Positions 1 through 11,222 of a stretch of 64,000 nucleotides of DNA are shown here, piece after piece. The notes under the pieces were generated by a model. That model was not told the DNA's origin. It saw only the letters and a list, made by a program, of their open reading frames with translations, and searched no databases. The DNA comes from Proteus appendicitidis (GTDB taxonomy: Bacteria > Pseudomonadota > Gammaproteobacteria > Enterobacterales > Enterobacteriaceae), in contig NZ_CP127389.1 in assembly GCF_030271835.1 (NCBI RefSeq), positions 1,090,001 to 1,154,000 of the forward strand. The letters are read 5' to 3'. How positions within the stretch are numbered: the stretch's first letter is position 1; the number at the start of each line of letters is the position of its first letter. Position numbers and translations under genes: made by a program.

Positions 1-2470
<2,470 letters not shown>

Positions 2471-2586
2471 ACAACACCGAAGGTGTTTTGTCTGAGAGAC
2501 AAACAGTAGATGAAGTAGGCTTGTTTAAGATTGAAATTGCTGGTTACTGAGGAAGAAATGACAGTAACGGGTAATAAAACCGAATT
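2471..2586 (+). other. 23S-5S internal transcribed spacer
   Basis: This 116-nt spacer separates the 23S 3' end from 5S. It contains no recognisable tRNA gene. It includes a short complementary pair around CACCGAAGGTG at about 2477-2487, which probably belongs to the processing stems of the precursor. No coding capacity is supported. Confidence 0.8.
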
Positions 2587-2706
2587 TGCTTGGCGGCCAT
2601 AGCGCAGCGGACCCACCTGAATCCATGCCGAACTCAGAAGTGAAACGTTGTAGCGCCGATGGTAGTGTGGGGTCTCCCCATGTGAGAGTAGGGAACTGCC
2701 AGGCAT
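2587..2706 (+). rRNA. rrf: 5S ribosomal RNA
   Basis: This 120-nt gene aligns end to end with E. coli 5S. It begins TGCTTGGCGGCC and ends CTGCCAGGCAT, so the terminal helix I pairs. The conserved segments CCATGCCGAACTCAGAAGTG and GATGGTAGTGTGGGG are present. It is the last gene of the operon: no distal tRNA follows before the terminator. Confidence 0.97.
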
Positions 2707-2720
2707 TAAATAAGACAAGA

Positions 2721-2747
2721 AAGCCAACCCAATGGGTTGGCTTTTTT
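2721..2747 (+). terminator. Rho-independent terminator of the rRNA operon
   Basis: A perfect 10-bp stem AAGCCAACCC / GGGTTGGCTT with an AAT loop is followed by a T-run. It lies 14 nt after 5S. Confidence 0.9.
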
Positions 2748-2793
2748 GCGTTTGGAGTTTTATGTTTCTATTTTATTTTTGAGGAATAAAACA

Positions 2794-3141
2794 TTATTTT
2801 AATTGCTGATAAAGCAATGAACCCGCTGCCGCCCCTGCAACATCGTAAGCAAAATCATGCCAGCTCCAACCTGTTCCTTCGGGTCTACTATCGTAAAGCT
2901 CTTTTGCTGCACCTAAACTAATCGAAAATGATAGCCCAATTAACAAACCTTCTCTATGACCATAATTTTGATGATCTGCATAAGCGTTTGCCCCCGCAGA
3001 TGCTGCCATAGAAAATAAAAAGTGTTGAGCTTTATCTTTGCCTTGCCAATTATCATTAGCAAAATGAAAAGATTGGCACCCTGTTAAAGCCATTATTGAG
3101 AATACAATAATTGGAAAGCCACCTATAAGCTTGAGTTTCAT
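2794..3141 (-). CDS. yfiM: YfiM-family small lipoprotein
   Basis: This is a putative outer- or inner-membrane lipoprotein of 115 residues with unknown biochemical role. The start is placed at the ATG at 3139-3141, because from there the protein opens with a lipoprotein signal (MKLKLIGG..., lipobox LTGC). An upstream in-frame ATG would add 26 residues that hide the signal peptide. The body has the YfiM features KDKAQHFLFS and a C-terminal small-residue segment (AYDVAGAAAGSLLY). It sits between the rRNA operon and pssA as in E. coli, where kgtP intervenes; kgtP is absent here. A terminator (3215-3249) separates it from pssA, so it is probably transcribed on its own. Confidence 0.85.
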   Translation of the reverse strand: MKLKLIGGFPIIVFSIMALTGCQSFHFANDNWQGKDKAQHFLFSMAASAGANAYADHQNYGHREGLLIGLSFSISLGAAKELYDSRPEGTGWSWHDFAYDVAGAAAGSLLYQQLK

Positions 3142-3214
3142 AAAAATAAAAGCCTTCTCACTGAAAGTTAATATTCTTAAATAAGATATATAGAGTATAG
3201 AAGAGGATTGTTGA

Positions 3215-3249
3215 TACAAAAAAGCCTTACTGATATTAAGTAAGGCTTT
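3215..3249 (-). terminator. Rho-independent terminator downstream of pssA
   Basis: The stem AAAGCCTTAC / GTAAGGCTTT (3221-3230 with 3240-3249) is perfect over 10 bp. On the minus strand it is followed by a run of seven T. Confidence 0.88.
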
Positions 3250-3269
3250 AATACGGAAAGCGCTAGCGT

Positions 3270-4628
3270 TTAAAGTATACGACTAATTAATCTATCAACA
3301 CGAATACGTCGTAATCGTTTGATCAATTTTTTCACTTTCAGAGGATAAAGCTTAATACTTTCTAGATCTTGGTAATGTTTTACGACAATAGTATGTTGGC
3401 GAATACACGCTAACTCACTGTGTCGTTGCTCATGTAATTCATGTTTAGGATCATGAATTAATATGGCATTTTCTAAATCTAATCCCCATGCACGTGGATT
3501 AAGATTATTACCAGTAATTAATTGCCAGCTATCATCAACCCAAATGCCTTTTAGGTGATAGGTATTATCACTGTCTTTCCAAAGTCTTATTGTTAATTGC
3601 TCATTATCAATAAAGCGTTGGAAACGTTGGGTAAATTTACGCAGATTTATTTCATAAAGATAAGGTAACGCACCAATTATTTTAAATGGCTCTTCCGGTG
3701 GAATATAAAAGTCATTTGCTGTTTTATCACCAATAATAATTTCGACTTGTTTGCCATTTCTTAATAAATGACTGATTTGACGAACAAGGATCGCTGGTAA
3801 ATTAAAATAAGGTGTACAAATAACAAGCTTTTCTTCAGTAGAAGCCATAAGGTGAGAAATTGTCTTATTTAAAAGATTTTTCTTACCTAAACCCATTAAA
3901 GGTGTTACTGCCAGCTCGTTGTTAGAAGCATTGGCTTTAATATCATAGCCATCACGAGTGCGTAAATTGAAACGAAATTGACGAATACAGTTTTTAATTT
4001 CGGCACAACGAACTCTATCTTTGATATCCAATCGTTGAATTGCTTCTGATTGTAAAAGATCAGTCACAATAAATTGCTTCATTGTGGAGGCTAATTCGCT
4101 ATTTTGGATAATGTGATATCTGTCATAACGATATTTATCCAGCTTGTGCAAGTAAACATTATTAATACTTGCGCCACTATAGATAACCGTATCATCAAAG
4201 ATAAAGCCTTTAAGGTGTAATACACCTAATGCTTCACGAGTGTTTACGGGAATGCCGTAAATAGGGATCTCGATATCAGGGTGTTGTTGTGCAACATGGT
4301 AGTACCAATCTGCATTCGTTGCATCAGTAGAGACACCAATACGCCCACGTTGAGCACGGTGCCAGTCAACAATAACGGTAATGGATAATTCAGGACGTTG
4401 TTGTTTTGCGCTGTAAAGCGCATCAAGGATCTCTTCACCAGCCTCATCGTGCTCTAGGTAAAGAGCTGTAATAAAGATCTCTTTTTTGGCTTGAGCAATG
4501 TATTTCAATAAGGTGCTGCGAAACGCGGACGTCTGATAAAGCGTTTCAACATCAGCAACTGACTGAGCTAATTTAGGCAGTTGTGCAAGGTGTTGTTGAT
4601 GCTTAGCAAGTTTTAGTTTAGACAACAT
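3270..4628 (-). CDS. pssA: CDP-diacylglycerol--serine O-phosphatidyltransferase
   Basis: PssA makes phosphatidylserine from CDP-diacylglycerol and L-serine, the committed step to phosphatidylethanolamine. It is a peripheral enzyme of the inner-membrane surface in enterobacteria. The 452-residue product has the two phospholipase-D-type HKD motifs of this class: HLKGFIFDD, whose His falls at residue 138 as in E. coli, and a second HLKGIWVDD near residue 356. The basic C-terminus (KKLIKRLRRIRVDRLISRIL) is conserved. The ATG at 4628 is preferred over the GTG immediately upstream because it gives the family N-terminus MLSKLK. It lies downstream of pat with a gap of 178 nt and ends at its own terminator. 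Confidence 0.97.
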   Translation of the reverse strand: MLSKLKLAKHQQHLAQLPKLAQSVADVETLYQTSAFRSTLLKYIAQAKKEIFITALYLEHDEAGEEILDALYSAKQQRPELSITVIVDWHRAQRGRIGVSTDATNADWYYHVAQQHPDIEIPIYGIPVNTREALGVLHLKGFIFDDTVIYSGASINNVYLHKLDKYRYDRYHIIQNSELASTMKQFIVTDLLQSEAIQRLDIKDRVRCAEIKNCIRQFRFNLRTRDGYDIKANASNNELAVTPLMGLGKKNLLNKTISHLMASTEEKLVICTPYFNLPAILVRQISHLLRNGKQVEIIIGDKTANDFYIPPEEPFKIIGALPYLYEINLRKFTQRFQRFIDNEQLTIRLWKDSDNTYHLKGIWVDDSWQLITGNNLNPRAWGLDLENAILIHDPKHELHEQRHSELACIRQHTIVVKHYQDLESIKLYPLKVKKLIKRLRRIRVDRLISRIL

Positions 4629-4806
4629 CACAGTGCTTAATTCTCTTGTTTATGATGGCAGATGGAGCCATCGTCCATGTAGATTTTCTTTAACCGATCT
4701 TCTGATCATAACATTAGTTATATGGGATGTACGCATAAAATCATCATATATAGCTAATTTATCAAAGGATGCGTGAACAATCACATAAAGAAACTTTCTC
4801 TTATGA

Positions 4807-7476
4807 TTATAGCATTGGGCTATCTTTTGATGATCCAAGCTGTAAATCAAGATTGACTATTCCTTCATCAAATTGCACTTCAACAGAAAATCCCAGTTTT
4901 TTCGCTAAACTTATCATGTTGCGATTTTCAGGCATTGTTATCGCGGTTAAACGTTTGATGCCATGTTCTCTAGTATAGTTGATAAGTTTAGTCATAAGTT
5001 GATGACCTAAAGTATTTCCTTTTAAATCAGAACGCACAAGAATAGCAAATTCTGCATGCTGATTATCAGGATCTGCCATTGCACGGGCAACACCAATGAT
5101 TTCAGGTCGTTCTTCGGGATCACGGATGGCAACAAAAGCCATTTCTCGATCGTAGTCAATCTGTGTCATATTAGCGAGATCGTCATGCGTAAACTCACTG
5201 ATCTCACTAAAATAGCGATAATAAAGATCTTCTTTTGTGACTTGGTTTATAAACGTTTTCAGTAATGGCTCATCTTCCGGCAATATCGGCCGGATAAAGC
5301 AAGGATTGTTATCTCTTAGAAAGAAGGTTTCTTCTAGCTCATTGGGATAAGGACGAATAGAGAGTCTCTGATGAGGATCACCTTGTAGTGGTGCTAACTC
5401 CATCGCGACATCAAGTAATGTAAAATCGTTACCAGAAACTAATAGAGGGTGAATATCTAATCTGACGATTTGTGGGCAATCTAAAAGTAAGTGAGAAACC
5501 TGCACCAAAAAATGGCTTAGACTTAATATATTTAGAGGCTGTAAAGCACTTCTAGGCTGTATCTTCCCGCTTTTTATTGCATTAATAACTAGATAACGGG
5601 CAAGCGCCATATTAAGAGGTGGTAAAGCAACTGCCGCTTTAGTTTCTATTTGCCACTCAACTCCCCCTTCACCTAATACAATTAATGGGCCAAAAATAGG
5701 ATCTTGCTCTATTGCAACGCGTAGCTCTTGAGAGCCAGCTCTATTTGCCATACTTTGCACTAATAAACCCTGAATTTGTGCTTGAGGGTAGAGTTCTGTA
5801 ACGCGCTCTATAATCGCATGAGCCGCTGATGATACTTCTGTGCTGTCTCGAAGATAAAGCATAACGCCTTGTACTTCGGACTTATGAGGAATATCAGGAG
5901 AACGCAATTTTAGCGCAACAGGATAACCAATCTTTTCAGCAATATTGACAGCTTCTTGAGCATTATGGGCAATCCAAGTAGGAAGAGTATTAAAGCCATA
6001 TGCTTCCATAATTGGTTGAACTTGGTGTGTGTCTAATCGATATTGCTTATTTTTTAATGCCTCTTCAATACAATGATGTGCTTGTTGCGTATTCATTTTG
6101 ATATCTAAAGGCAATGCTGGCGTTTCTTTTAATTGTTTCTGATTTCGACGATATTCCACCATATGCATAAATGCGGTAACAGCACCTTCAGGTGTTCGAT
6201 AGGTTGGAATTCCGGCTTCGCTAAATAATTTGCGTGATTGCTGAGAAGAATACTCTCCGCCCCAGTTAGTAAATACGGTAAGCCATTTACGTCGAGGGTG
6301 TTTATTGATGGCTTCTATGACTCGTTGTGCAGTTTCAATGCTAGGTGCAATAGCACTCGGTGTGTGAATAAGGAGTAAAGCATCGTGATCATGGCTATCT
6401 AACAAACAATTTAATGCCAAAATATAACGATCAACCGTTGTATCATCACCTAAATTTAGCGGATTACGAATGGCATTTTCTTCTTGAATAACACTTTGTA
6501 GCTTTTGTTTTGTTTCATCTGTAAGTTGTGCGAGCTTGCCTGAATGCAAAAATAGCTCATCAACTGCCATCGCAGCAGGTGCAGAGCCATTGCTCATAAT
6601 CATTAATCTTTCACCTTTTAAAGGCGTCATATAGCTAAGTGTTTCAACCGCAGAAAACATTTCATGAGTATCTTGTACTCGCAATAAACCCGCACGTTGA
6701 AAAGCGGCATCATAAGCCACGTCATAACTCGGTGTATCGCCCAATAACAGTTGAGCTTTTTGAGTACGACCACTTTTTATCACCAGAATCGGTTTGTTGC
6801 GCGAAGCACTACGAGATGCTGACATAAAACGTCGTGCGTCTTTTATATGTTCAAGATGCAATAAAATAGCACTAGTTTTGCTGTCTCTTGCTAAAAAATC
6901 CAATAAATCATCGACTTGGATATCTTGATTATCACCTAACGCAATAAAGTAGGAAAAACCGATATTACGATAATAAGCCCAATCTAAAATTGTGTTGGCG
7001 ACAGCTGCTGATTGCGAAATAAAAGCTAATTTTCCTTTTTTAACTGGAAGAGGGGAAAAGCTAGCATTTAATCCTTGCCACGGTGCTAAAAGCCCTAAAC
7101 TATTGGGGCCAAGTAAACGGATATGATATTGCTGACAAAGTAATTTTATTGGCTGGAATTGTTCCGGTTGTGCAGAAAGTACAATCACGGCTTTGCAACC
7201 TGATCCACCTAATTGTTTTAGTAGCTCAAGGTTGCGGCGATGATGTGTACAAATAATTGCGAGATCAGGAACTTGAGGTAATTTATCAATAGAAGGATAA
7301 GTGAAAACACCAGAGACAGAGCCACGAGAGGGATTAATCGGAAACACTGGGCCATTAAATCCACCACTGAGCAAATTTTTCATCATGGTGGTTCCTGCTC
7401 GACCTAATTTTTCAGAGGCACCGATCACAGCAATCGATTTAGGGCGTAATAGTGCTTCAAGACCTCGTTGGCTCAT
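4807..7476 (-). CDS. pat: Protein lysine acetyltransferase Pat (PatZ/YfiQ)
   Basis: Pat acetylates protein lysines with acetyl-CoA; in enterobacteria acetyl-CoA synthetase Acs is the best known target. The 889-residue protein has an N-terminal NDP-forming acyl-CoA synthetase-like region (CoA-binding Rossmann segment SIAVIGAS near residue 16, then ATP-grasp-like domain with GYPVALKLRSPDIPHKSEVQG) and a C-terminal GNAT domain from about residue 725 (VLVRSDLKGNTLGHQLM acetyl-CoA loop). The ATG at 7476 has GGAG eight bases upstream and gives the family start MSQRGLEALLRP; a GTG two codons upstream is not supported. It lies 28 nt downstream of tapT, consistent with one transcript tapT-pat. Confidence 0.95.
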   Translation of the reverse strand: MSQRGLEALLRPKSIAVIGASEKLGRAGTTMMKNLLSGGFNGPVFPINPSRGSVSGVFTYPSIDKLPQVPDLAIICTHHRRNLELLKQLGGSGCKAVIVLSAQPEQFQPIKLLCQQYHIRLLGPNSLGLLAPWQGLNASFSPLPVKKGKLAFISQSAAVANTILDWAYYRNIGFSYFIALGDNQDIQVDDLLDFLARDSKTSAILLHLEHIKDARRFMSASRSASRNKPILVIKSGRTQKAQLLLGDTPSYDVAYDAAFQRAGLLRVQDTHEMFSAVETLSYMTPLKGERLMIMSNGSAPAAMAVDELFLHSGKLAQLTDETKQKLQSVIQEENAIRNPLNLGDDTTVDRYILALNCLLDSHDHDALLLIHTPSAIAPSIETAQRVIEAINKHPRRKWLTVFTNWGGEYSSQQSRKLFSEAGIPTYRTPEGAVTAFMHMVEYRRNQKQLKETPALPLDIKMNTQQAHHCIEEALKNKQYRLDTHQVQPIMEAYGFNTLPTWIAHNAQEAVNIAEKIGYPVALKLRSPDIPHKSEVQGVMLYLRDSTEVSSAAHAIIERVTELYPQAQIQGLLVQSMANRAGSQELRVAIEQDPIFGPLIVLGEGGVEWQIETKAAVALPPLNMALARYLVINAIKSGKIQPRSALQPLNILSLSHFLVQVSHLLLDCPQIVRLDIHPLLVSGNDFTLLDVAMELAPLQGDPHQRLSIRPYPNELEETFFLRDNNPCFIRPILPEDEPLLKTFINQVTKEDLYYRYFSEISEFTHDDLANMTQIDYDREMAFVAIRDPEERPEIIGVARAMADPDNQHAEFAILVRSDLKGNTLGHQLMTKLINYTREHGIKRLTAITMPENRNMISLAKKLGFSVEVQFDEGIVNLDLQLGSSKDSPML

Positions 7477-7504
7477 ATCCACTCCAGAGTTTCATTATCA
7501 ACTG

Positions 7505-8206
7505 CTATTCAATGTAGCTGATTTGCTCTTCTTTTGCCTGACTCCGGTCTGGTTTTCCAAGTAAATATTGTTGACGAAAGTAACTAAAATGAGAAAAAAG
7601 TTGTTGTGAGGCTTGAATATCACCAACATTCTCTAAAATAGAAGCCGCAACTTCTGCTGTACAATGTTGGTCTTCTCTTGCTGCTTGGCGAAGTATGTAC
7701 TCACATTTACTTGCCTCATTTAAAGAAAATAGGGGCAATGCATTGAGATAAGGGCTTTTGCGAAACATTTTGCGTGCTTCGCTCCAAGTGCCATCAAGGA
7801 GGATAAACAAAGGTGGTTTGCTATTTACAGGGAGTTGGTTGTATACAACACGCTCACTTGATGCATAGCTTTCAGGGAATACAACATAAGCTTGTCTATC
7901 TGGTGTATTGATTAAATCAAGTAAAGCCTGTTCTGGAGTGGTTCGAGACCATAAAAAGGCCTGCGTGTCTGGTAATACATCGGCAATTAATTTCCCCGTA
8001 TTACTTGGTTTCATCACTTCAGTATCATACATCAATAAACAAAATTGGCTTTTGGCTGGTTGATTGACAATCGTGTCACAAAGACATTGTTTTTCAGGTA
8101 ATAAGCAAAAAGTGCAACGTTTTGTACGAAAACCTCGCGCTTTAAACGGGCGAGTTGAAATCGAAAGTCGATATTGACGAAGTCGAGAGACTGCATTGTC
8201 ATGCAT
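7505..8206 (-). CDS. tapT: tRNA-uridine aminocarboxypropyltransferase (DTW domain)
   Basis: TapT (formerly YfiP) transfers the aminocarboxypropyl group of S-adenosylmethionine to U47 of tRNA, forming acp3U. The 233-residue protein has the four N-terminal cysteines C31, C34, C41 and C43, a likely zinc site, and the signature DGTW at 138-141 followed by SEARKMFRKSPYL, as in E. coli. The start matches the homologue N-terminus. Its stop lies 28 nt before the pat start, so the two are probably co-transcribed. In E. coli trxC lies between this gene and yfiF; here yfiF is directly divergent. Confidence 0.93.
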   Translation of the reverse strand: MHDNAVSRLRQYRLSISTRPFKARGFRTKRCTFCLLPEKQCLCDTIVNQPAKSQFCLLMYDTEVMKPSNTGKLIADVLPDTQAFLWSRTTPEQALLDLINTPDRQAYVVFPESYASSERVVYNQLPVNSKPPLFILLDGTWSEARKMFRKSPYLNALPLFSLNEASKCEYILRQAAREDQHCTAEVAASILENVGDIQASQQLFSHFSYFRQQYLLGKPDRSQAKEEQISYIE

Positions 8207-8437
8207 AACAGATTGACCAATACTTATAAAAAAGAATCGAATATTATCATGTTCAAAACAAACAAACTATTCTGTGTGTTTTTATCATAAAAATCATACT
8301 GATATATTGATTACGTATGAGATGAAGTTAATTATCAATTGATCCTGATTAGTTTATCGATTCCTGTGCGTGATTCTCTCGGTGACAGTTGCTAAACTAT
8401 CATGTAATCTGCGCCCCTATTGCAGTTGGAGAGACAA

Positions 8438-9601
8438 ATGAACGATTCTTATGAAGGTAAAAACGGCAAAGTAAAAGTGATGTATGTCCGTAGTGAGGAC
8501 AATGCCGATAATAAACCTAAAAAACCATCCCGCCGTCCTGAAAATGGTCGTGGTGATAACCGTGATAACAAACGCGGTGATAACCGTGACGACAAAAATC
8601 GTGATAATAGACGTGGTGATAACCGCGACGATAAAAATCGCGATAACAGACGTGGTGATAACAAATTTTCTCGTCGTGATGACCGCGGTGCAGGTAAGCC
8701 TTCAGGGCGTGGCGCATCACGTAATGAATCAAAACCTTCTCGCGATAGCGAAGGCGGAAGTTTTTCTCCATGGAAAACAGTTTCTCGCCCTGCTGGCGAA
8801 GAGGCAATTAAAGAGCACGATGGCATTACTGGTAAGAGCCAAATCGATCCTGAACAGTTGCGTCGTCAACGTTTAGAAGAAACGCGCATTTATGGTGAAA
8901 ATGCATGTCAGGCTATGTTTAAAAACCGTCCTGATGCCATTGTTCGCGCTTGGTTTTTACAAGATGTGACACCACGTTTTCGTGATGCACTAAAATGGAT
9001 GGCTGCAAATCGTAAAGCCTATCACGTTGTTGAAGAAGAAGAGATGGTTAAAGCCGCTCGTACCGATCACCATGGTGGCGTATGCTTCTTAATTAAAAAA
9101 CGTGTTGGTCATGATGCAGAAACCTATTTAAAAAATGCGCCTGAACATGATTGCGTTTTAGCACTTGAAGATGTGGGAAATCCACATAACGTCGGTGCAA
9201 TTATGCGTAGCTGTGCGCACTTTGGTGTTAAAGGGGTTATCTCTCCTGATTCTGCTGTATTAGAATCTGGTGCTGCTGTTCGTACCGCAGAAGGTGGTGC
9301 TGAATATATCCAAGGTATTGATGCTGATAACTTTGCTCAAACTTTAGATAAATTTAAAAAAGCGGGTTATACGCTGGTGGCAACATCAAGCCATAAAGGC
9401 AGTGTGCCTTTATCAAAAGCACAATTACCAGCGAAAATGGTACTTATCTTAGGTCAAGAGAAAGATGGCTTAAGTGAAAGCACATTAAATCAAGGTGATA
9501 TGAGCATTTACATCGGCGGTACTGGACACGTTGAAAGCTTAAACGTCTCAGTGGCTTCTGGTGTGTTATTAGCAGAATGGTGGCGTCAGCATCAAGGCTA
9601 A
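8438..9601 (+). CDS. yfiF: SpoU-family tRNA/rRNA methyltransferase YfiF
   Basis: This is a predicted 2'-O-ribose methyltransferase of the SPOUT/TrmH class; the RNA target is not established. The 387-residue protein starts at the ATG at 8438 with GGAGA upstream (a TTG at 8420 lacks support). The N-terminal third is a strongly charged, disordered region rich in Asp-Asn-Arg with 13-residue repeats. The conserved core begins near residue 145 with an RNA-binding substrate domain. The C-terminal SPOUT domain carries the motifs [26 protein letters not shown] and [18 protein letters not shown], the last being the cofactor-binding knot. It is divergent from tapT and ends at a bidirectional terminator shared with emrB. 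Confidence 0.92.
   Translation: MNDSYEGKNGKVKVMYVRSEDNADNKPKKPSRRPENGRGDNRDNKRGDNRDDKNRDNRRGDNRDDKNRDNRRGDNKFSRRDDRGAGKPSGRGASRNESKPSRDSEGGSFSPWKTVSRPAGEEAIKEHDGITGKSQIDPEQLRRQRLEETRIYGENACQAMFKNRPDAIVRAWFLQDVTPRFRDALKWMAANRKAYHVVEEEEMVKAARTDHHGGVCFLIKKRVGHDAETYLKNAPEHDCVLALEDVGNPHNVGAIMRSCAHFGVKGVISPDSAVLESGAAVRTAEGGAEYIQGIDADNFAQTLDKFKKAGYTLVATSSHKGSVPLSKAQLPAKMVLILGQEKDGLSESTLNQGDMSIYIGGTGHVESLNVSVASGVLLAEWWRQHQG
8552..8665 (+). repeat. yfiF: 39-bp in-frame tandem repeat inside yfiF
   Basis: Two nearly identical 39-bp units lie at 8576-8614 and 8615-8653. They are flanked by partial copies (8552-8575 and 8654-8665). Each full unit encodes [13 protein letters not shown]. Differences between units are mostly synonymous third-position changes. 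Confidence 0.9.
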
Positions 9602-9621
9602 TTGCTTTAAAGAATAGTATA

Positions 9622-9664
9622 AAAAACCCCGCTTAAATCATTATCATTTTTAAGCGGGGTTTTT
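9622..9664. terminator. Bidirectional terminator between yfiF and emrB
   Basis: A perfect stem AAAACCCCGCTTAAA (9623-9637) pairs with TTTAAGCGGGGTTTT (9649-9663). It has A- and T-rich flanks on both sides, so it can serve both converging genes. Confidence 0.92.
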
Positions 9665-9689
9665 ATTTATAAGATCTATACTAATAGCA

Positions 9690-11207
9690 TTATTTTCCTG
9701 GTGAGAATGGCGGTTTAGCAAACCAAACCACGATCATCATGATAAGGAAAATACCTGCCGCTAACCAAAAAATCTCATTGGCTGAAATAATTAATCCCTG
9801 TTCTGTAATAGTCTTAGCTAAATACGCTGACGCTTGTTCATTTGAAAGACCGAGATCATTCATTTGTTGGTACGCCATTTGCGAATCAGGATCAAGTGGA
9901 TTAATTTTTTCTACAAAGGTTTCATGGTGAAGTGATTCTCTTTGTGTCCAAATTGTTGTGGTTAACGATGCGCCAATTGCCCCTGCCAATGTTCTTAGGA
10001 AGTTCGAAAGACTTGACGCCGATGCCATTTTTTCTGGTGGTAACCCAGATAATGTCATTGTCGTTAATGGCATAAAGAAACATGCAACGGCTAAACCTTG
10101 CCAAAATTGAGGCCATGCCACAGTGGCAAAGTCCATTCCCGGTTCAAAGGTATAAGCTCGCCAATAAAAACACACAGAAAACATAATAAAGCTAAAGCTA
10201 ATGATATAGCGTAAATCCACTTTACCACCAAACTTACCTATAATCGGTGTGATAATTAACGGCAATAAACCGACTGATGCTGATGCTAATCCAGCCCATG
10301 TTGCTGTATAGCCAAAGACTTCTTGTAAAAGCAGTGGCAGTAAAACAATAGTACCAAAATAGATCATATAGGCGAGGCTGAGCGTGACGCAACCAATGGT
10401 AAAGTTTCGACTCTTAAAGAGTGAAAGGTCTATCACTGGATGATCGTCTGTTAACTCCCAAACAATTAAGAAGCTCAGTGCAACCACTGCCACAATGGTG
10501 AGGACTATGATTTCTGTCGAATTAAACCAATCTAGCTCTTTACCCTGATCGAGCATGATTTGCAAAGCACCTATACCCACGACGAGTAAAACAAGACCAA
10601 TGGTATCTATTGGCTTAATTTCAGTTTTTGTTTCACGTCCAGCTAAGGTGTTTGATATACACATAATAATCAATACACCAAATGGAACGTTGATAAAGAA
10701 TATCCATCCCCAATGGTAGTTATCGCTGATGTAGCCACCTAAGATAGGCCCTAAAATCGGAGCAACAACAATAGTCACTGACCATAGTGCAAGTGCCATG
10801 TTTCGTTTTGCTGGTGGATAGTTATTCAATAACAAACTTTGTGATAAAGGAATAAGCGGCCCTGCGACTAAACCTTGAAGCACACGAAAAAAAATAAGCA
10901 TTTCAAGACTTTGCGAAATACCACAAAGCCAAGAAGTTAACGCAAAAAGTGCTGTTGACCACATAAAGAGTCGAACTTCACCAATACGTTTTGCTAACCA
11001 ACCTGTAATTGGGATAGAAATAGCATTCGCCACACCAAAAGAGGTAATAACCCAGGTCCCCTGTGAGTTAGAGGCACCTAAGTTTCCTGCAATAGTTGGA
11101 ATGGCTACGTTAGCGATTGTAGAATCGAGAACTTGCATAAAGGTTGCCAACGCAAGGGCGATGGTCATTAAGGCAAGTCTTCCTCCTTGTAATGGCTCTT
11201 TTATCAC
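9690..11207 (-). CDS. emrB: Multidrug efflux MFS transporter EmrB
   Basis: EmrB is the inner-membrane proton antiporter (DHA2 family, 14 membrane helices) of the EmrAB-TolC tripartite pump, which exports hydrophobic toxins such as uncouplers. The 505-residue protein matches E. coli EmrB throughout, including the first-helix motif LDSTIANVAIPTI, GTWVITSFGVANAISIP, motif A-like GWLAKRIGEVRLF and RVLQGLVAGPLIPLSQ. The start codon is GTG, with GAGG seven bases upstream. The gene follows emrA by 15 nt in the same transcript and ends at the shared terminator with yfiF. Confidence 0.96.
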   Translation of the reverse strand: MIKEPLQGGRLALMTIALALATFMQVLDSTIANVAIPTIAGNLGASNSQGTWVITSFGVANAISIPITGWLAKRIGEVRLFMWSTALFALTSWLCGISQSLEMLIFFRVLQGLVAGPLIPLSQSLLLNNYPPAKRNMALALWSVTIVVAPILGPILGGYISDNYHWGWIFFINVPFGVLIIMCISNTLAGRETKTEIKPIDTIGLVLLVVGIGALQIMLDQGKELDWFNSTEIIVLTIVAVVALSFLIVWELTDDHPVIDLSLFKSRNFTIGCVTLSLAYMIYFGTIVLLPLLLQEVFGYTATWAGLASASVGLLPLIITPIIGKFGGKVDLRYIISFSFIMFSVCFYWRAYTFEPGMDFATVAWPQFWQGLAVACFFMPLTTMTLSGLPPEKMASASSLSNFLRTLAGAIGASLTTTIWTQRESLHHETFVEKINPLDPDSQMAYQQMNDLGLSNEQASAYLAKTITEQGLIISANEIFWLAAGIFLIMMIVVWFAKPPFSPGK

Positions 11208-11222
11208 CTTTACACCTCGCCT

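Noticed and set aside
4650..4850. Minus-strand frame of 66 codons in the pat-pssA gap
   Set aside because: It overlaps the end of pat, lacks homology and has no ribosome site. The gap is best seen as non-coding.
8449..8876. Antisense and frame-shifted frames over the yfiF repeat region
   Set aside because: They are produced by the low-complexity repeat. The annotated frame has the ribosome site, the SPOUT domain and family homology.
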